NCBI RefSeq assembly: GCF_022179245.1
Contig: NZ_BPQM01000010.1
Location: 1-54,406 of the forward strand
DNA from: Methylobacterium gregans
Lineage (GTDB): Bacteria; Pseudomonadota; Alphaproteobacteria; Rhizobiales; Beijerinckiaceae
Reading direction: 5' to 3'
DNA length: 54,406 nt
Part shown: positions 16,300 to 24,319 of the stretch, one piece after another
How the letters are laid out: the number at the start of each line of letters is the position of its first letter
Numbering within the stretch: position 1 is the first letter of the stretch
Notes under the pieces: generated by a model
The model's database searches: none
What the model was told of the DNA's origin: nothing
Seen by the model: only the letters and a program-made list of their open reading frames with translations
Translations under genes and position numbers: made by a program

Positions 16300-16767
16300 A
16301 TGCGTCAGTTCGATCTTGCTCCCCTTTACCGCTCCACCGTCGGCTTCGACCGGCTGTTCTCGGCCCTCGACCAGTTCGTCAGCGCCGACGCCGTGCCGAG
16401 CTACCCGCCCTACAACATCGAGCGCACCGGCGAGAACGCGTACCGGATCACCGTCGCGGTCGCCGGCTTCACCGAGGCCGATCTCTCGATCGAGGTCAAG
16501 GAGAACGCGCTGACCCTGAAGGGCGAGCGCAAGGCCGACACGGCCCGCCGGGTGGAAGTGCTGCATCAGGGCATCGCCGCCCGCGGCTTCGAGCGCCGGT
16601 TCCAGCTCGCCGACTACGTTCAGGTGACGGGTGCGGCGCTCGAGAACGGCCTCCTCCACATTGATCTCGTCCGCGAGATCCCGGAGGCGAAGAAGCCGCG
16701 CCAGATCCAGATCGCGACCGGCCGCAAGCCGGAGGCGATCGAGGGTGAGGTGCAGCAGGCGGCCTGA
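16300..16767 (+). CDS. Small heat-shock protein Hsp20 (IbpA-like)
   Basis: A 155-residue alpha-crystallin-type chaperone that holds unfolding proteins. The start MRQFDLAPLYRSTVGFDRLF is the classic IbpA N-terminus. The alpha-crystallin domain runs about 35-130 (NIERTGENAYRITVAVAGF, LTLKGERK, GFERRFQLADYV), with the conserved VTGAALENGLLHIDL strand. The ATG at 16300 is eight bases after GGAGG, and an upstream in-frame ATG at 16276 lies inside the thermometer stem. It has its own RpoH-type promoter, ROSE leader and a strong terminator, so it is a monocistronic heat-shock unit. Confidence 0.96.
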   Translation: MRQFDLAPLYRSTVGFDRLFSALDQFVSADAVPSYPPYNIERTGENAYRITVAVAGFTEADLSIEVKENALTLKGERKADTARRVEVLHQGIAARGFERRFQLADYVQVTGAALENGLLHIDLVREIPEAKKPRQIQIATGRKPEAIEGEVQQAA

Positions 16768-16791
16768 CCCGTCAGGACCGCGTGAGGGGGT

Positions 16792-16817
16792 GCCCCGGCC
16801 ATCGGCCGGGGCGTTTT
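16792..16817 (+). terminator. Intrinsic terminator after hsp20
   Basis: A 9-bp perfect GC stem (16792-16800 with 16804-16812, 3-base loop) followed by G and TTTT. It lies 25 bases after the hsp20 stop. Confidence 0.8.
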
Positions 16818-16826
16818 CGTGCGGGC

Positions 16827-17126
16827 TCAATAATCGCCGAACCAGTCGCCTACGCCCGGCTCGAAGCAGGTGTAGCCCACGAAGCAGCGCTGCGCGTCGC
16901 GGGTCGGCACGAAGCCTGCGCGCGTCACTTCGGTCGGCTCGCAGAAATTGCGGTCGCGGACGTAGCGGTCGTAGGTCGGACCACCGGTGCCCAGGACGAT
17001 ACCGCCCGCCCGCAACACGGTGGCGCGGGCTTGGCCGCAGGTCATCGTCGTCGTTTCGGGCCGCCCCTGCGCGTGCGCGGCGGTCACGGTCGACGTCAGC
17101 AACAGGACGGTGAGGACGTGGCGCAT
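16827..17126 (-). CDS. Small secreted protein with four cysteines, unknown function
   Basis: A 99-residue product with a clear Sec signal peptide (MRHVLTVLLLTSTVTAAHAQG, cleavage after AHA). The mature part has four cysteines, in TMTCGQA, RNFCEPT, AQRCFVG and YTCFEP, which probably form two disulfides in the periplasm. The mature motif TCGQARATVLRAGGIVLGTG is followed by YDRYV. I recognise this as a conserved alphaproteobacterial secreted type but not its function. It lies downstream of, and on the same strand as, the HTH gene. Confidence 0.75.
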   Translation of the reverse strand: MRHVLTVLLLTSTVTAAHAQGRPETTTMTCGQARATVLRAGGIVLGTGGPTYDRYVRDRNFCEPTEVTRAGFVPTRDAQRCFVGYTCFEPGVGDWFGDY

Positions 17127-17195
17127 GGGCGATCCCGCTCCCTGTCGGGCAGGAGGGGAACGCCGCCACGGCTGCAGGTTTCCGGTCCGCGGACC

Positions 17196-17654
17196 TCAGA
17201 AATCGCCCAGCGCGAGCTGGCCTTGGTTGCCCCGGCGCGGGGCAGGGGCCTTTCGCTCCTTCGCGGCGGCCGCCTTGCGGGGCTTCGCCTCGGCCCCCGC
17301 CGCGGTGCGCGGCGTGTGAGACTTCGCCATCCGCTCCTTCGCCTTGTCGCGGGCGACCGCCTCCGGCGCCTGCGGATCGTCGCTGAGCCACTTGCCGCGC
17401 TTGATCACCTCGTTGACCCGGCCCTGATTGACGCCGACCTTGAAGGCGATCTCCTGCTGGGTCATGCCCGTGGTGGCGTGGAGGTCGAGGATGGTGCGGG
17501 CGAGCTCCGGCGTCATCTTCTGGCCCGTGAGGCGCCGGGCGGGCTTCACGGTGCGGGTGGCACGGTCGCGTTCGCGCAGCCGTTCGAGGAGCGCGAGCGC
17601 CATGTTCATGCCGTGCTCGCGCAGGGCCTCCTCGAATTCCTTCAGCGTCGCCAT
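17196..17654 (-). CDS. Putative HTH DNA-binding protein with basic tail
   Basis: A 152-residue protein. The centre contains a convincing helix-turn-helix: ILDLHATTGMTQQEIAFKVG, then VNQGRVNEVIKRGKW. The N-terminal 45 residues are helical and charged. The C-terminal 50 residues are Lys/Ala/Pro-rich (KPRKAAAAKERKAPAPRR), like the tails of non-specific DNA-binding proteins. It could be a transcription regulator or a nucleoid-type protein; targets are unknown. The gene is divergent from the Kdo hydroxylase gene across 228 nt. Confidence 0.75.
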   Translation of the reverse strand: MATLKEFEEALREHGMNMALALLERLRERDRATRTVKPARRLTGQKMTPELARTILDLHATTGMTQQEIAFKVGVNQGRVNEVIKRGKWLSDDPQAPEAVARDKAKERMAKSHTPRTAAGAEAKPRKAAAAKERKAPAPRRGNQGQLALGDF

Positions 17655-17882
17655 CGACGAACTCTCGCGTCACCGGAAGGGGTGCCGGGCACCCGGAACA
17701 TTCCTCGAACGTGCCGGATCCCGCCCCGGTTGCGCAACCCGGGGACAGGCCCTCCGCTCCGGGCCTGATGCGGCATCGCTGCGTCATCCACCGCTAAATC
17801 GGTTCGCTGGCGCCGCGCCAACGGCTCGGCTACATCCCGGATCCATTCACGCGGCGTCAAAGCGGCAGGAGTCTCCCGGGAC

Positions 17883-18740
17883 ATGATCAGCCCCATCCTC
17901 ACCGTCTCGCAGTCGGACGCCCCGCGCTCGCTCGCGGCGGCGCTGGAGGACGGCGCGGTCCTGCTCTTCCCCGACCTCGACTTCCCGTTCAGCGATTTTG
18001 AGCGCCGCTTCGTCGAGCGCCCCTTCGCGGACGGAAAGGCCAAGAACGTCAACATCCGCGGCGCGGACGCGGAGCTGCGCGGGGCCGCGGGCACGCCGGA
18101 GGAGCAGGAGGCCCTGCGCGGGCTCCTCGTGCGCTACCGCGCCTTCGCGAAGGGCCTCGTGAACCGCTACCTGCCCGACTACATCGGCCGGGTGAACTTC
18201 GCCGGCACCTCCTACCGGCCCTTCGACGTCGACAAGCGCAAGCTCAGCTGGCGCCGCGACGACACGCGGCTGCACGTCGACGCCTTCCCGTCGAACCCGA
18301 TCGGCGAGAAGCGGATCCTGCGCGTCTTCCGCAACATCAACCCGAGCGGCCAGCCGCGGCGCTGGCGCGTCGGCGAGGATTTCGGCTCGATGGCGGAAAA
18401 GTTCCTGCCGAGGCTGCCGGGGTACTCGCCGCTCTCGGCCAAGCTGCTGGCGGCGCTCCGCATCACCAAGGCGCGCCGCTCCGAGTACGACCACCTGATG
18501 TTGCACCTGCACGACGCCCTGAAGCAGGACGAGGCCTATCAGGCGAGCGCTCCCCAGGCCGACGTGAACTTCCTGCCCGGCCAGACCTGGGTCACCTTCT
18601 CGGACCTCGTGATGCACGGGGCGATGGGCGGTCAGTACATGCTGGAGCAGACCGCCTACCTGCCGGTCGCCGCCCAGGCCGACCCGGCCAAGAGCCCGCA
18701 GCGCATCCTGGCGGCCAAGCTCGGCCGCCCGCTGCAATAG
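17883..18740 (+). CDS. kdoO: Kdo hydroxylase family protein (KdoO)
   Basis: A 285-residue protein of the 3-deoxy-D-manno-octulosonic acid (Kdo) hydroxylase family, Fe(II)/2-oxoglutarate-dependent enzymes that hydroxylate Kdo in the lipopolysaccharide core. The iron facial triad is visible as His131-x-Asp133 in LHVDAFPSNP, with a distal His in LVMHGAMGGQ (about 244). SYRPFDVDKRKLSWRRDDTR is characteristic. The cytosolic-side action on Kdo-lipid A precursors is known for the family. It begins a probable operon with the monooxygenase-fold gene and hemC. Family confidence is good; substrate is by homology only. Confidence 0.85.
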   Translation: MISPILTVSQSDAPRSLAAALEDGAVLLFPDLDFPFSDFERRFVERPFADGKAKNVNIRGADAELRGAAGTPEEQEALRGLLVRYRAFAKGLVNRYLPDYIGRVNFAGTSYRPFDVDKRKLSWRRDDTRLHVDAFPSNPIGEKRILRVFRNINPSGQPRRWRVGEDFGSMAEKFLPRLPGYSPLSAKLLAALRITKARRSEYDHLMLHLHDALKQDEAYQASAPQADVNFLPGQTWVTFSDLVMHGAMGGQYMLEQTAYLPVAAQADPAKSPQRILAAKLGRPLQ

Positions 18741-18752
18741 GAGACGAATGCG

Positions 18753-19052
18753 ATGATCCTCGAGATCGCCCAGATCGACGTGAAGCCCGGGATGGAGGCC
18801 GAGTTCGAGACCGGCATCCGCCAAGCCTCCGAGATCTTCCGCGCCGCCAAGGGCTGCGTCAGCTTCAACGTGCGCCGCTCCGTCGAGAAGCCGCAGCGCT
18901 ACCGCCTGCTGATCGAGTGGGAGACGCTGGAGGCGCACACCCAGGACTTCACCGGCTCGCAGGCCTGGAAGGACTACCGCGCGATCGTCTCGCCCTGCTT
19001 CGAGGCGCCGCCGAGCGTGGAGCACACCGAGCTCGTGCTCCAGGCCTTCTGA
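18753..19052 (+). CDS. Antibiotic biosynthesis monooxygenase (ABM) fold protein
   Basis: A 99-residue dimeric alpha/beta ferredoxin-like protein of the ABM/YgiN group. Typical features are the start MILEIAQIDVKPGMEAEFET, the GCVSFNVRRS strand, YRLLIEWETLEAHTQDF and the terminal VEHTELVLQAF. Relatives include quinol monooxygenases and haem-degrading proteins, but many have no known reaction. It sits 12 bases after the Kdo hydroxylase stop and 9 bases before hemC, so it is co-transcribed with both. Confidence 0.88.
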   Translation: MILEIAQIDVKPGMEAEFETGIRQASEIFRAAKGCVSFNVRRSVEKPQRYRLLIEWETLEAHTQDFTGSQAWKDYRAIVSPCFEAPPSVEHTELVLQAF

Positions 19053-19061
19053 GGACCAAGG

Positions 19062-19985
19062 ATGCTGAACCGCCCCCTGCGCATCGGCACCCGCGGCAGC
19101 CCGATGGCGCTCGCCCAGACCGGGATGGTGCGCGACCGCATCGTCGCGGCCAATCCCGGCCTCGAGACCGAGATCGTCGTGATCACCACGGTCGCCGACA
19201 AGGTGCTCGACCGGCCGCTCTCCGAGATCGGCGGCAAGGGGCTGTTCACGAAGGAGTTGGAGCAGGCGCTCTTCGCCGATCAGGTGGACGTCGCCGTCCA
19301 CTCGATGAAGGACGTCGAGACCTGGCTGCCGGATGGGCTGGTGATCGCCTGCATCCTGGAGCGCGATGACCCGCGCGACGCTTTCCTGTCGCCGCACGCG
19401 GACGGATTCGCGGGGCTGAAACCGGGGGCTCGCGTCGGCACCTCCTCGCTCCGGCGCGGGGCACAGGTGCTGATGCGCCGGCCGGATCTGCAGATCGTGC
19501 CGCTGCGGGGCAACGCCAACACGCGGATGCGCAAGCTCGAGGCGGGCGAGTGCGACGCGACGCTGCTGGCGATCGCCGGCCTGCAGCGGCTCGGCCTGGA
19601 GGGTATGGCCCGCTCCGTTCTGGAGACCGACGACATGCTGCCGGCGGTGGCCCAGGGCGCGCTCGGTATCGAGTGCCGCGCGGACGATGCTCCGGTGCGG
19701 GCATTGCTGGCGCCGGTCGCCTGCGCGCGGACCACCGTCGCGGTCGGCTGCGAGCGGGCTCTGCTGGCCGAGCTCGACGGCTCGTGCCGCACGCCGATCG
19801 CGGCGCTCGCGCGGATCGACGGCGAGCAGCTCAGCCTCGACGGGCTGCTCTTCCTGCCGGACGGCAGCCGGCACTGGGCGGTGACACGCAGCGGCGCTGT
19901 GTCGGACGCGGAAGCGATCGGCCGGGAGGCCGGGGCGGCGCTGAAGGCGGCGGCCGGCGAGACCTATACGCGGCACCTGCAATAG
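19062..19985 (+). CDS. hemC: Hydroxymethylbilane synthase (porphobilinogen deaminase)
   Basis: A 307-residue enzyme that polymerises four porphobilinogens into hydroxymethylbilane in haem, vitamin B12 and bacteriochlorophyll synthesis. The N-terminus LRIGTRGSPMALAQT, HSMKDVETWLPDGL and RVGTSSLRRGAQVLMRRPDL are diagnostic. The dipyrromethane-binding cysteine is Cys242 in LDGSCRTP, the same position number as in E. coli. It is the third gene after the Kdo hydroxylase. A GC-rich palindromic repeat follows it at 20030. Confidence 0.97.
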   Translation: MLNRPLRIGTRGSPMALAQTGMVRDRIVAANPGLETEIVVITTVADKVLDRPLSEIGGKGLFTKELEQALFADQVDVAVHSMKDVETWLPDGLVIACILERDDPRDAFLSPHADGFAGLKPGARVGTSSLRRGAQVLMRRPDLQIVPLRGNANTRMRKLEAGECDATLLAIAGLQRLGLEGMARSVLETDDMLPAVAQGALGIECRADDAPVRALLAPVACARTTVAVGCERALLAELDGSCRTPIAALARIDGEQLSLDGLLFLPDGSRHWAVTRSGAVSDAEAIGREAGAALKAAAGETYTRHLQ

Positions 19986-20029
19986 GCCGGAGACCGGTCC
20001 AGCCGCTTCACGGATGCCGGATGCGGATG

Positions 20030-20060
20030 CCCTCCCCCGTTCGCGGGAGAGGGAGGTGCG
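20030..20060. repeat. Short GC-rich palindromic repeat, same family as the helicase insert
   Basis: CCCTCCCCCG, TTCG loop, then CGGGAGAGGGAGGTGCGG. The right half is nearly identical to the right terminal repeat of the 200-bp element inside the helicase gene (22428-22440, GGGAGGTGCGG). It lies between the convergent hemC and 20067-20405 genes and could also act as a terminator hairpin. Confidence 0.65.
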
Positions 20061-20066
20061 GCCCGC

Positions 20067-20405
20067 CTACTTCGACGTGGCGAACAGGCGCGAGATGAAC
20101 CAGAGCGGCACCACCACCACGGCGCCCGCCAGGATCCAGCCGCCGAAATCGTGGAAGGTCGCGAGGCCGAGGTCGATCAACTGGCGGGCCGAATCGTAGG
20201 CGTGCCAGAAGAGCTGCCCCGGCGTCAGCCCGAGCATCGCCATGAAGGCGCCGACGAGGATCGATAGGAACAGCAGCCGCAGGAACACCGCCGTCGGCGA
20301 GCCGCCGATGAAGCGGCGCAGGGCGTTGTCGCGCCCGCGCTGGGGCTCGCCCGGATAGGCCTGGTACGGTCCGCCCGCGCGGTGCCTGTCGTGCTCGACC
20401 ATCAT
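20067..20405 (-). CDS. Small two-span membrane protein (DUF6460-like)
   Basis: A 112-residue protein from the ATG at 20405 (MMVEHDRHRAGG). A short polar N-terminus is followed by two hydrophobic segments: about 46-63 (SPTAVFLRLLFLSILVGAFM) and about 88-105 (GGWILAGAVVVVPLWFI). The end FATSK is basic. I believe this is the DUF6460 family, which has no known role. The start is uncertain: an in-frame ATG at 20498 would add 31 residues without family-like sequence, and no strong ribosome site precedes either. Confidence 0.7.
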   Translation of the reverse strand: MMVEHDRHRAGGPYQAYPGEPQRGRDNALRRFIGGSPTAVFLRLLFLSILVGAFMAMLGLTPGQLFWHAYDSARQLIDLGLATFHDFGGWILAGAVVVVPLWFISRLFATSK

Positions 20406-20664
20406 CTGCCTGCGACCTTGGGTTTCCAATCCGGTGCCATTCGGGATCATTCGACTGAAGAGACCCCGAACCCGGCGGAAGCGTGACGCGGGCGTCACAC
20501 CCCCGGCGAAACTCCCCGCCGACTCGGGCGTTGGGCGCTTTCACGGGCTCGGCCGAGATGGCAACGCAAGCTTGAGCCGCCAAGATATCCGCAGACAGCG
20601 CGCATGACAGACGCGGGCCGCACGCCCCATCCTGTGCGGCCGAACACACGGAACGACCCTGACG

Positions 20665-21621
20665 ATGATCGACCACGCCCTGTTCGACCCGGCGACGATC
20701 GATCCGGAAACCCTGCGCCTCAACGCCGAGGTGGTGGCCGCGCACGCCGCGCAGGCGGACCCGTGGACCCTGCCCATCGCCGAGGTGCGGGCGCGGCGCC
20801 GGGCCGGCACGCAGGCCTCGCCCGCGATGCCGCGCAGCGCCCGCGCCGAGACCATGCTGATCGACGGGCCCGGCGGCGCGCTGCCGCTGCGGGTGATCCG
20901 GCCGCGGCCGGGCGTGAAGCTGCGCGGCGCCTACCTGCACATCCACCGCGGCGGCTGGATCTGGGGCGGGGCCGACGAGCAGGACCCCTGGCTGGAGCGC
21001 ATCGCCGACACCTGCGGCTTCATCTGCCTCTCGGTCGAGTACCGGCTCGCGCCCGAGCACCCCTATCCGGCAGCGCTCCTCGACTGCGAGGCCGCGGCGC
21101 TCTGGCTCGCAGGGCCCGGCCGGGCGGAGTTCGGGGTCTCGGCGCTGACGATCGGCGGCGAGTCGGTCGGCGCGCACCTCGCCGTGATGGTGCTGCTGCG
21201 CCTGCGCGACCGGCACAAGCTGCCCCGCGCCTTCCGGGGCGCGAACCTCAACGCCGGCTTCTACGATCTCGGCCTGACCCCCTCCGTACGCAACTGGGGC
21301 TCCGAGCGCCTCGTGGTGAACACGGAGGATCTCACCCGCTTCGCCGACGGCTACGTGCGCGAGGGGATCGACCGGCGCCGGCCCGACGTCTCGCCGATCT
21401 ACGCGGACCTGAAGGGCCTGCCGCCCGCGCTCTTCACCATCGGCACGGCCGACCCGCTCCTCGACGATACGCTCTACATGGCCTCGCGCTGGGCGGCGGC
21501 CGGCAATGGCGGCCACACCGCGGTCTACGCGGGGGGCTGCCACATCTTCGTGCGCTATCCGGGCCCGATGAGCGAGCGGGCGCTGGAGCTGATCGACCGC
21601 TTCCTGATGGCGCTCGCCTGA
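20665..21621 (+). CDS. Alpha/beta hydrolase, hormone-sensitive-lipase (HSL) family
   Basis: A 318-residue esterase/lipase-like protein. The HGG oxyanion motif appears as HIHRGGWIWGG. The nucleophile elbow is IGGESVGAHLAV, with Ser in GESVG. The acid is in IGTADPLLDDT and the His in AGGCHIFVRYPG. YRLAPEHPYPAAL is the classic HSL-family loop. The first Gly of HGGG is Arg here, a variation whose effect is unknown. The TGA at 21619-21621 overlaps the probable CTG start of the helicase gene. Confidence 0.92.
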   Translation: MIDHALFDPATIDPETLRLNAEVVAAHAAQADPWTLPIAEVRARRRAGTQASPAMPRSARAETMLIDGPGGALPLRVIRPRPGVKLRGAYLHIHRGGWIWGGADEQDPWLERIADTCGFICLSVEYRLAPEHPYPAALLDCEAAALWLAGPGRAEFGVSALTIGGESVGAHLAVMVLLRLRDRHKLPRAFRGANLNAGFYDLGLTPSVRNWGSERLVVNTEDLTRFADGYVREGIDRRRPDVSPIYADLKGLPPALFTIGTADPLLDDTLYMASRWAAAGNGGHTAVYAGGCHIFVRYPGPMSERALELIDRFLMALA

Positions 21622-24302
21622 GCGCGGATCTGCTTCCCCCCGCGTTCCGGGACTGGTTCGCGGGTCGCGGCTGGAGCCCGCGCCCGCACCAGCTCGACCT
21701 GCTGCGCATCGCGGGCGCGGGCCGCTCGGCGCTCCTCGTGGCGCCGACCGGCGCGGGCAAGACGCTCGCCGGCTTCCTGCCGAGCCTCGTCGCCCTGAGC
21801 GGGACGAAGGCGTCGCAGCGGAAGGGCCTGCACACGCTCTACGTCTCGCCGCTCAAGGCGCTCGCCGTCGACATCGCCCGCAACCTGGAAGCGCCGGTCA
21901 CCGAGATGGGGCTGCCGGTCCGCGTCGAGACCCGCACCGGGGACACGCCGGCCCACAAGCGCACACGCCAGATCGCGCGGCCGCCCGACATCCTGCTGAC
22001 AACGCCGGAGCAGCTGGCGCTGCTGATCGCGCACCGCGAGGCGTCGGACCTGCTCGCGAACCTCCGCTGCGTCATCCTCGACGAGCTCCACGCCCTGGTC
22101 ACCTCGAAGCGGGGCGATCTCCTCTCGCTGGCACTGGCGCGTCTGCATCGGCTGAGCCCGGGGCTCACCGCGATCGGTCTATCGGCGACGGTGCGGGAAC
22201 CGGACGAGCTGAGGCGGTATCTGATGCCGCAGGCGCCTCTCCCTCCCCCCTCTGCGGGGAAGGGTGGTCCTCGCGTCAGCGAGGGTCGGTCGGGACAAAG
22301 TCCCGCAGAGAGGGGACCCACGGCTCCGACTGAGGCTGCGGCCTTCGTGAAGACCGCGCCCGTACCTGAAGCCGGGCTCCCCTCTCCCGACCCGCTTCGC
22401 GCGCCACCCTCCCCCGCAGAGGGGGGAGGGGGAGGTGCGGGCATGGCCGACCTCGTCGTGGTGAAGGGCGGCGCCGCGCCCGACCTGCGCATGCTCGAAT
22501 CGAACCGCCCGCTGCCGCTCGCCGGGCACACCGCCCACCAGTCGATGCCGGCGATCTACGAGCTGATCCGGCAGCACCGCACGGTGCTGGTCTTCGTCAA
22601 CACGCGGCTCCAGGCCGAGTACACCTTCCAGGAACTCTGGCGGCTCAACGACGACGTGCTGCCGATCGCGCTCCACCACGGCTCGCTCGACGCGCAGCAG
22701 CGCCGCCGCGTGGAGGCCGCGATGGCGGCGGGGCAGTTGCGCGCCATCGTCTGCACCGCGACCCTCGATCTCGGCATCGACTGGGGTGACGTCGATCTGG
22801 TGGTGAATATCGGCGCGCCGAAGGGCGCGAGCCGGATCATGCAGCGGATCGGGCGCGCCAACCATCGCATGGACGAGCCCTCGAAAGCCTATCTGGTTCC
22901 GGCGAACCGCTTCGAGATCCTCGAGTGCCGCGCGGCGCTCGACGCCGTCGAGGCGGCCGCGCAGGATACGCCGGACGCGCGCACCGGCGCCCTCGACGTG
23001 CTGGCCCAGCACGTGCTCGGCATGGCCTGCGCCGACGCGTTCGATCCGCTCCAGCTCTACGAGGAGATCGTCTCGGCAGCGCCCTATACGGGCCTCACCT
23101 GGGAGGATTTCGAGGCGGTGGTCGATTACGTCGCGACCGGCGGCTACGCGCTGCGCGCCTACGAGCGCTTCGCCAAGATCCTGCGCGGGCCGGACGGCCT
23201 CTGGCGGGTGCGCGACGCCAGGACTGCGCAGCAGTACCGGATGAACATCGGCACCATCGTGGAGTCCGCGAAGGTGAAGGTGCGCCTCGTCCGCTCCGTG
23301 CGCGCCAAGCCCGGGACCATCCTGCCGAAGACCGGCCGGGTGCTCGGCGAGATCGAGGAGGATTTCGCCGAGACGCTGACCGTCGGCGATACCTTCCTGT
23401 TCTCCGGCGAGGTCCTGCGCTTCGAGGGGCTGATGGAGGATGAGGCCATGGTGACGCGGGCCGGGCCCGGCACCGACCCGGCCATCCCAAGCTACGCGGG
23501 CTCGAAGTTCCCGCTCTCGACCTTTCTGGCCGCCCGTGTGCGGGCGCTGATTGCCGACCCGTTCGAGTGGGACCGGCTACCGAAACAGGTGGCCGACTAC
23601 CTCGTGCAGCAGCGCAGCCGCTCGGTCCTGCCGGGGCCGCGCGACCTCCTGGTGGAGACGTATCCGAGGGCGAAGCGCTACTACCTCTCGGCCTTCCCGT
23701 TCGAGGGGCGGCTCGCTCACCAGACGCTCGGCATGCTGCTGACCCGGCGGCTGGAGCGCGCCTCCCTGCGCCCGCTCGGCTTCGCCGCCAACGATTACGG
23801 CCTCGCGGTCTGGATGACGCGGGACATCTCGGAGGCGATCGCCCGCGAGCCCGGTTTCCTCGCCGAGTTGTTCGCCCAGGACATGCTGGGCGACGACCTG
23901 GAAGCCTGGCTCGCCGAATCCGCGATGATGAAGCGGACCTTCCGGCAATGCGCGGTGATCGCCGGGCTGATCGAGCGGCGCCATCCGGGCCAGAAGAAGA
24001 CCGGCCGGCAGGTCACGATCTCGACGGATCTCGTCTACGACGTGCTGCGCAAGCACCAGCCCGACCACCTGCTCCTGCGCGCCGCGCGCCAGGATGCGGC
24101 AACCGGACTCCTCGACGTGAGGCGCCTCGGCATGATGCTAGAGCGCATCCAGGGGCGAATCATCCACCGGGCGCTCGACCGCGTCTCGCCGCTCTCCGTC
24201 TCCGTGATGCTGGAGATCGGGCGCGAGAAGGTCTACGGCGAGGGCGCGGACGAGATCCTGGCTGAGGCCGAGGCGCAGCTTCTCGAAGAGGCGCTGGGCT
24301 AG
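21618..24302 (+). CDS. Ligase-associated DNA damage response DEXH-box helicase (Lhr-like)
   Basis: A large Lhr-type superfamily 2 helicase, 894 codons from the CTG at 21618. Motif I is VAPTGAGKTLAGFLPSL (about 40-56), motif II is VILDELHAL, motif III is GLSATV, and motifs V/VI are ATLDLGIDWGDVDLVVN and MQRIGRANHR. The Lhr-specific C-terminal domains follow. The family acts with a ligase-associated nuclease, ligase and the phosphoesterase PdeM; pdeM is the next gene. Two oddities: no ATG, GTG or TTG start exists in frame ahead of the Walker A region, and a 200-bp palindromic element adds about 67 low-complexity residues (about 206-273) inside the helicase core. Confidence 0.9.
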   Translation: MSADLLPPAFRDWFAGRGWSPRPHQLDLLRIAGAGRSALLVAPTGAGKTLAGFLPSLVALSGTKASQRKGLHTLYVSPLKALAVDIARNLEAPVTEMGLPVRVETRTGDTPAHKRTRQIARPPDILLTTPEQLALLIAHREASDLLANLRCVILDELHALVTSKRGDLLSLALARLHRLSPGLTAIGLSATVREPDELRRYLMPQAPLPPPSAGKGGPRVSEGRSGQSPAERGPTAPTEAAAFVKTAPVPEAGLPSPDPLRAPPSPAEGGGGGAGMADLVVVKGGAAPDLRMLESNRPLPLAGHTAHQSMPAIYELIRQHRTVLVFVNTRLQAEYTFQELWRLNDDVLPIALHHGSLDAQQRRRVEAAMAAGQLRAIVCTATLDLGIDWGDVDLVVNIGAPKGASRIMQRIGRANHRMDEPSKAYLVPANRFEILECRAALDAVEAAAQDTPDARTGALDVLAQHVLGMACADAFDPLQLYEEIVSAAPYTGLTWEDFEAVVDYVATGGYALRAYERFAKILRGPDGLWRVRDARTAQQYRMNIGTIVESAKVKVRLVRSVRAKPGTILPKTGRVLGEIEEDFAETLTVGDTFLFSGEVLRFEGLMEDEAMVTRAGPGTDPAIPSYAGSKFPLSTFLAARVRALIADPFEWDRLPKQVADYLVQQRSRSVLPGPRDLLVETYPRAKRYYLSAFPFEGRLAHQTLGMLLTRRLERASLRPLGFAANDYGLAVWMTRDISEAIAREPGFLAELFAQDMLGDDLEAWLAESAMMKRTFRQCAVIAGLIERRHPGQKKTGRQVTISTDLVYDVLRKHQPDHLLLRAARQDAATGLLDVRRLGMMLERIQGRIIHRALDRVSPLSVSVMLEIGREKVYGEGADEILAEAEAQLLEEALG
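22236..22435. repeat. Palindromic element inserted in frame in the helicase gene
   Basis: Terminal inverted repeats of about 32 bases bound a 200-bp segment. The left end (22236-22267) and right end (22404-22435) are near-exact reverse complements with core CCCTCTGCGGGG. Inner parts are also partly complementary (GTCGG/CCGAC, GAGAGGGGA/TCCCCTCTC). The segment has no stop in the helicase frame and encodes Pro/Gly/Ser/Ala-rich sequence unlike the flanking helicase. A related single palindrome lies at 20030-20060. Confidence 0.75.
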
Positions 24303-24319
24303 AGGCCCGGAGGCTTGCG

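Noticed and set aside
17847..19982. A 711-codon open frame on the minus strand
   Set aside because: Antisense shadow across the Kdo hydroxylase, ABM and hemC genes.
20008..21543. A 511-codon minus-strand frame over the HSL esterase
   Set aside because: Antisense to a gene with complete esterase motifs; its tail merely overlaps the small membrane protein in another frame.
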